A stretch of DNA of 64,000 bases from Sarcomyxa edulis. Its lineage: Eukaryota > Basidiomycota > Agaricomycetes > Agaricales > Mycenaceae. Each line of letters opens with the position of its first letter. Within the stretch, counting starts at the first letter, position 1. Positions 62,901 through 64,000 of this stretch are shown piece by piece. The stretch is from NCBI GenBank assembly GCA_009761415.1, contig QUOL01000004.1, positions 620,001-684,000 of the forward strand, in the 5' to 3' direction. Under the pieces are notes generated by a model. That model worked only from the letters and a program-made list of their open reading frames with translations, ran no database searches and had not been told where the DNA came from. The position numbers and the translations under genes were made by a program.

Positions 62901-64000
62901 CTGGACTAGGGTTCAACCATCCAGCTCCTTTTGCTATCTGTTCTATCAATTTCATGTCTCTAAGTTGTCTGGAGAATTTGGGGCCAGGAAATAGCAGTTC
63001 TTCCATTGAAGTCTCTCCACCATCTCCGTCTGCTAGAAATTCATCCATTCCAAAATGGGTACCATTCATGTCGTTCAATGCATCATCACTGTACCCAAAA
63101 ATATGATCTCTATGACCCGGGAAAGAGTCTTGTCCTCCTTTGTTTTTCATTTTCATTTTTGCGTGATAGTCATCTCTTGCATCATTACATTCGTACCGAA
63201 TATTAAAGTTTGCAATTAACTCAGTCTGGCGCTTTGTAAACTTATATGTTGTGAATGTATGATCCCATGACTGCACTTCTCCTTTTAGTGTAGATCCATT
63301 TCTCCAAGGTTTGAACAATGTAAGCATGGTACAGCAATAGTATTCTCTATCACCTTGATCACATCTTGGTAACGATCCACCAACAAAATTAGGCACCGTG
63401 TCAAGTCTGTTTCTACGGCACACAACAGAGTGTGTGAAGTATTGTGGATGATTCACTTCAAAAGCATATCTTTTACACCTTGGTGAAGCAGAAGAAGATT
63501 TCTGATCATCATACCAATTGTCCTCTTCAAGGTCAAGATATTGATCTGCAGCATCCTCCGTAGATTCGTAATATTCTTCATATTCATCCTCGGTGTCACC
63601 GTCTGATTGATCTACGTCATCCTCTTCTGAAATTATCTCATCTGGAATGTTCAAACTAGTCCGAAATTCTTCCATCTCCACTCGGGATCCCCTTTTCTTG
63701 TCAGAAGTCTGGATCCACTCATACAATGACATGTTTTCATATCGGTCAGGCCTGTATATATAATCATCTACTACTGAAGAACCAATATATGTATCTCCTT
63801 CTTTCTTAATGATAACCTTATCAAGCACATGCTCTGACAGATCTACATTATTTGATAATTCATTGCTCTCTGGTTTCCAAGCATTCATCACTCGAGATAC
63901 ATATGATTTCCACCAAAAAACTACAAATGTATGGCCAGTATAGTGATCAGGGTTTCCTAACAGATACATTGAAGCCATCGGACTTCCTATCTCAAGTTTT
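59911..64000 (-). CDS. Helitron 2 Pif1-type helicase fused to a cysteine-peptidase-like domain (N-terminus off the edge)
   Basis: The frame is still open at the edge (EIGSP precedes MASMYLLGNPDHYT), so the ATG at 63978 is internal; 1,355+ residues are visible. The Helitron linker GNPDHYTGHTFVVFWWKSYV and TLFKPWRNGSTL lead to the helicase: Walker A GGMGGTGKS (about 481), FLDEVSM (about 561), GDFAQLPPV and TDYAAQGKTRP. After a spacer, residues about 1080-1355 form a second domain. It has a Cys box NWSCAYDSILTIMCDIW (about 1089), a CxxC pair (HCLSCG, NCPDCF), a His box YYGDYHFTSRI (about 1296) and WFHDG (about 1315). This order resembles C19/ubiquitin-hydrolase-like peptidases. The helicase unwinds DNA for rolling-circle transposition; the peptidase role is unknown. 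No lesion seen. Confidence 0.9.
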   Translation of the reverse strand, partial: KLEIGSPMASMYLLGNPDHYTGHTFVVFWWKSYVSRVMNAWKPESNELSNNVDLSEHVLDKVIIKKEGDTYIGSSVVDDYIYRPDRYENMSLYEWIQTSDKKRGSRVEMEEFRTSLNIPDEIISEEDDVDQSDGDTEDEYEEYYESTEDAADQYLDLEEDNWYDDQKSSSASPRCKRYAFEVNHPQYFTHSVVCRRNRLDTVPNFVGGSLPRCDQGDREYYCCTMLTLFKPWRNGSTLKGEVQSWDHTFTTYKFTKRQTELIANFNIRYECNDARDDYHAKMKMKNKGGQDSFPGHRDHIFGYSDDALNDMNGTHFGMDEFLADGDGGETSMEELLFPGPKFSRQLRDMKLIEQIAKGAGWLNPSPDGVDMVDTNIYQPEKYLTASKWKSVVQEERQNLLKARLKNLPDILENDTQSLHEVKTSKPDDVRILEADYFNKNFKAQQKETQELIDHTAKEFDLNEEQERAFRIVANHASSPNVKQLKMYLGGMGGTGKSRVILSLIQFFNKRKESHRFLVVAPTGTAAALLNGSTYHSVFGVRTGAGAEGVKNVSSSIAQVRERLQGVEYIFLDEVSMVSCRELYMISVQLALALNVHGIPFGGLNFIFAGDFAQLPPVGSGGSLYSGFVGTQRTSNMSVASQEAVIGKVLWHQVTTVVILRQNMRQKSQTVEDSNLRTALVNMRYAACTPGDIAFLRTLISSNEPGHKHVSQKKFRNISVITGWNVQKDRLNELGVHRFSTDTAQALTDFFSTDALNIKISKIDRGKTSRNKLKAARNINPNLQSALWTSGHASSQHIPGKLSLCIGMPVMIRHNFATELCITKGQEGVVFGWQTAKCPTGELALDTLFIKLLNPPKEINLPGLPTNVVPIPRTSQVITCELPCGSTVTVDRLQVQVLPNFSMTDYAAQGKTRPINVVELNKCRDHCSYYTCLSRSSTAEGTIILQGFDSTKITNGASGYLRQEFREHEILDEITKLRYEGTLPAHVIGELRNPLIRSYQNWKGPQYVPESVHSALKWTSHDPMDLLAVATDSPWEILNRRKTGVIVNQINQNETTQPTSLKRKRATNDSSTQDSREVRQHMEMPEDICPKGLIWDSQNWSCAYDSILTIMCDIWLQNPQKWSRRWATTSASLKLLSKGLKLVAKNTATKEAIRDQLRHQLHDADSNMFPYGTTGTAVGDIAEYINNRESAGITKTHCLSCGYVVPNSSIASIHDVMSLPQVIPGTLSPTVADFMKRKIGRTLNQNCPDCFESSREHKLFKGTELVRIPHTMTFHFISTEAVLTYSFALPTPDGKVNYRLRGVIYYGDYHFTSRIVSEDGTVWFHDGQTTGSQSTREGSLRDTEIDLHSCKGKTIKLAIYARR

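Larger units (their letters stand above)
59812..64000 (-). mobile_element. Helitron 2 (3' part; continues beyond the right edge)
   Basis: Sense is minus. The 3' terminus ...CACCGGCAAGT ends at 59812, with subterminal ACTCGTA (59846-59840) and a TTGCCG/CGGCAA-type hairpin, as in the nested copy ending at 4390. The coding frame upstream is the Helitron helicase. The Rep portion lies outside the window. Confidence 0.88.

Overview
The window looks like a transposon-dense stretch of a filamentous basidiomycete genome, probably Agaricomycetes. The evidence is many 45-65 bp GT-AG introns, a KDZ transposase, a chromodomain Ty3/gypsy polyprotein, a multi-intron hAT transposase and two Helitrons with DUF6570-like or Pif1/peptidase architecture. 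I see no ordinary housekeeping gene, rRNA, tRNA or CRISPR array. Nearly every base belongs to nested mobile elements.

Layout. (1) 1-10.6 kb: a dead Helitron on the minus strand. Its Rep-helicase gene is cut by a 2,980-bp non-autonomous Helitron (1411-4390) and carries a nonsense codon. Two intron-rich accessory genes, divergently placed, lie on its 5' side (7667-9350 minus; 9911-10573 plus). (2) 10932-18607: a complete 7,676-bp LTR element (445-bp LTRs, TSD GAGGA). It has no reverse transcriptase but one 2,128-codon open frame. (3) 18.6-20.97 kb: gene-poor DNA with a minisatellite. (4) 20968-58912: one giant KDZ-class DNA transposon. It has about 1.2-kb terminal inverted repeats beginning CACTTCAGTC and a 7-bp duplication TAATAGA on both sides. 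(5) 59812-64000: the 3' end of a second Helitron encoding a Pif1 helicase fused to a cysteine-peptidase-like domain.

Inside the giant element (about 20.3 kb without its later insertion) are three genes. Gene A (minus, 46489 to 24386) is an AT-hook, low-complexity protein. Gene B (plus, 50372-53285) is an unrecognised family. The third is the KDZ transposase (plus, 53692-57145). Between the divergent genes A and B sit at least six copies of a roughly 105-bp motif made of three successive hairpins, with a conserved 14-nt loop (TTGACTC...GTC) and stems that differ by compensatory changes. The terminal regions carry arrays of short GGGAC/GTCCC palindromes and several tandem repeats.

Gene A is split by a 17,601-bp Ty3/gypsy chromovirus (24606-42206; 483-bp LTRs that I cannot tell apart by eye; TSD AATAG). 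That element encodes Gag-Pol with a chromodomain plus an extra 875-aa ORF before its 3' LTR. It is itself split in the last codons of pol by a 5,318-bp hAT transposon (28353-33670; TSD GGGGCGTT; TIR TAAGCCAGAGCACG). The hAT carries an apparently intact transposase and a second, spliced 293-aa passenger gene. Insertion order is therefore giant KDZ, then gypsy, then hAT.

The 7.7-kb LTR element and the gypsy element share the same primer-binding segment (19 nt), the same polypurine tract, a short Gag-like signature, and paired RNA-sense hairpins with the loop CGGATTGCC closed by A-T on variable but complementary stems. I infer that the gypsy element mobilises the RT-less element and that the hairpins are a shared RNA recognition signal.
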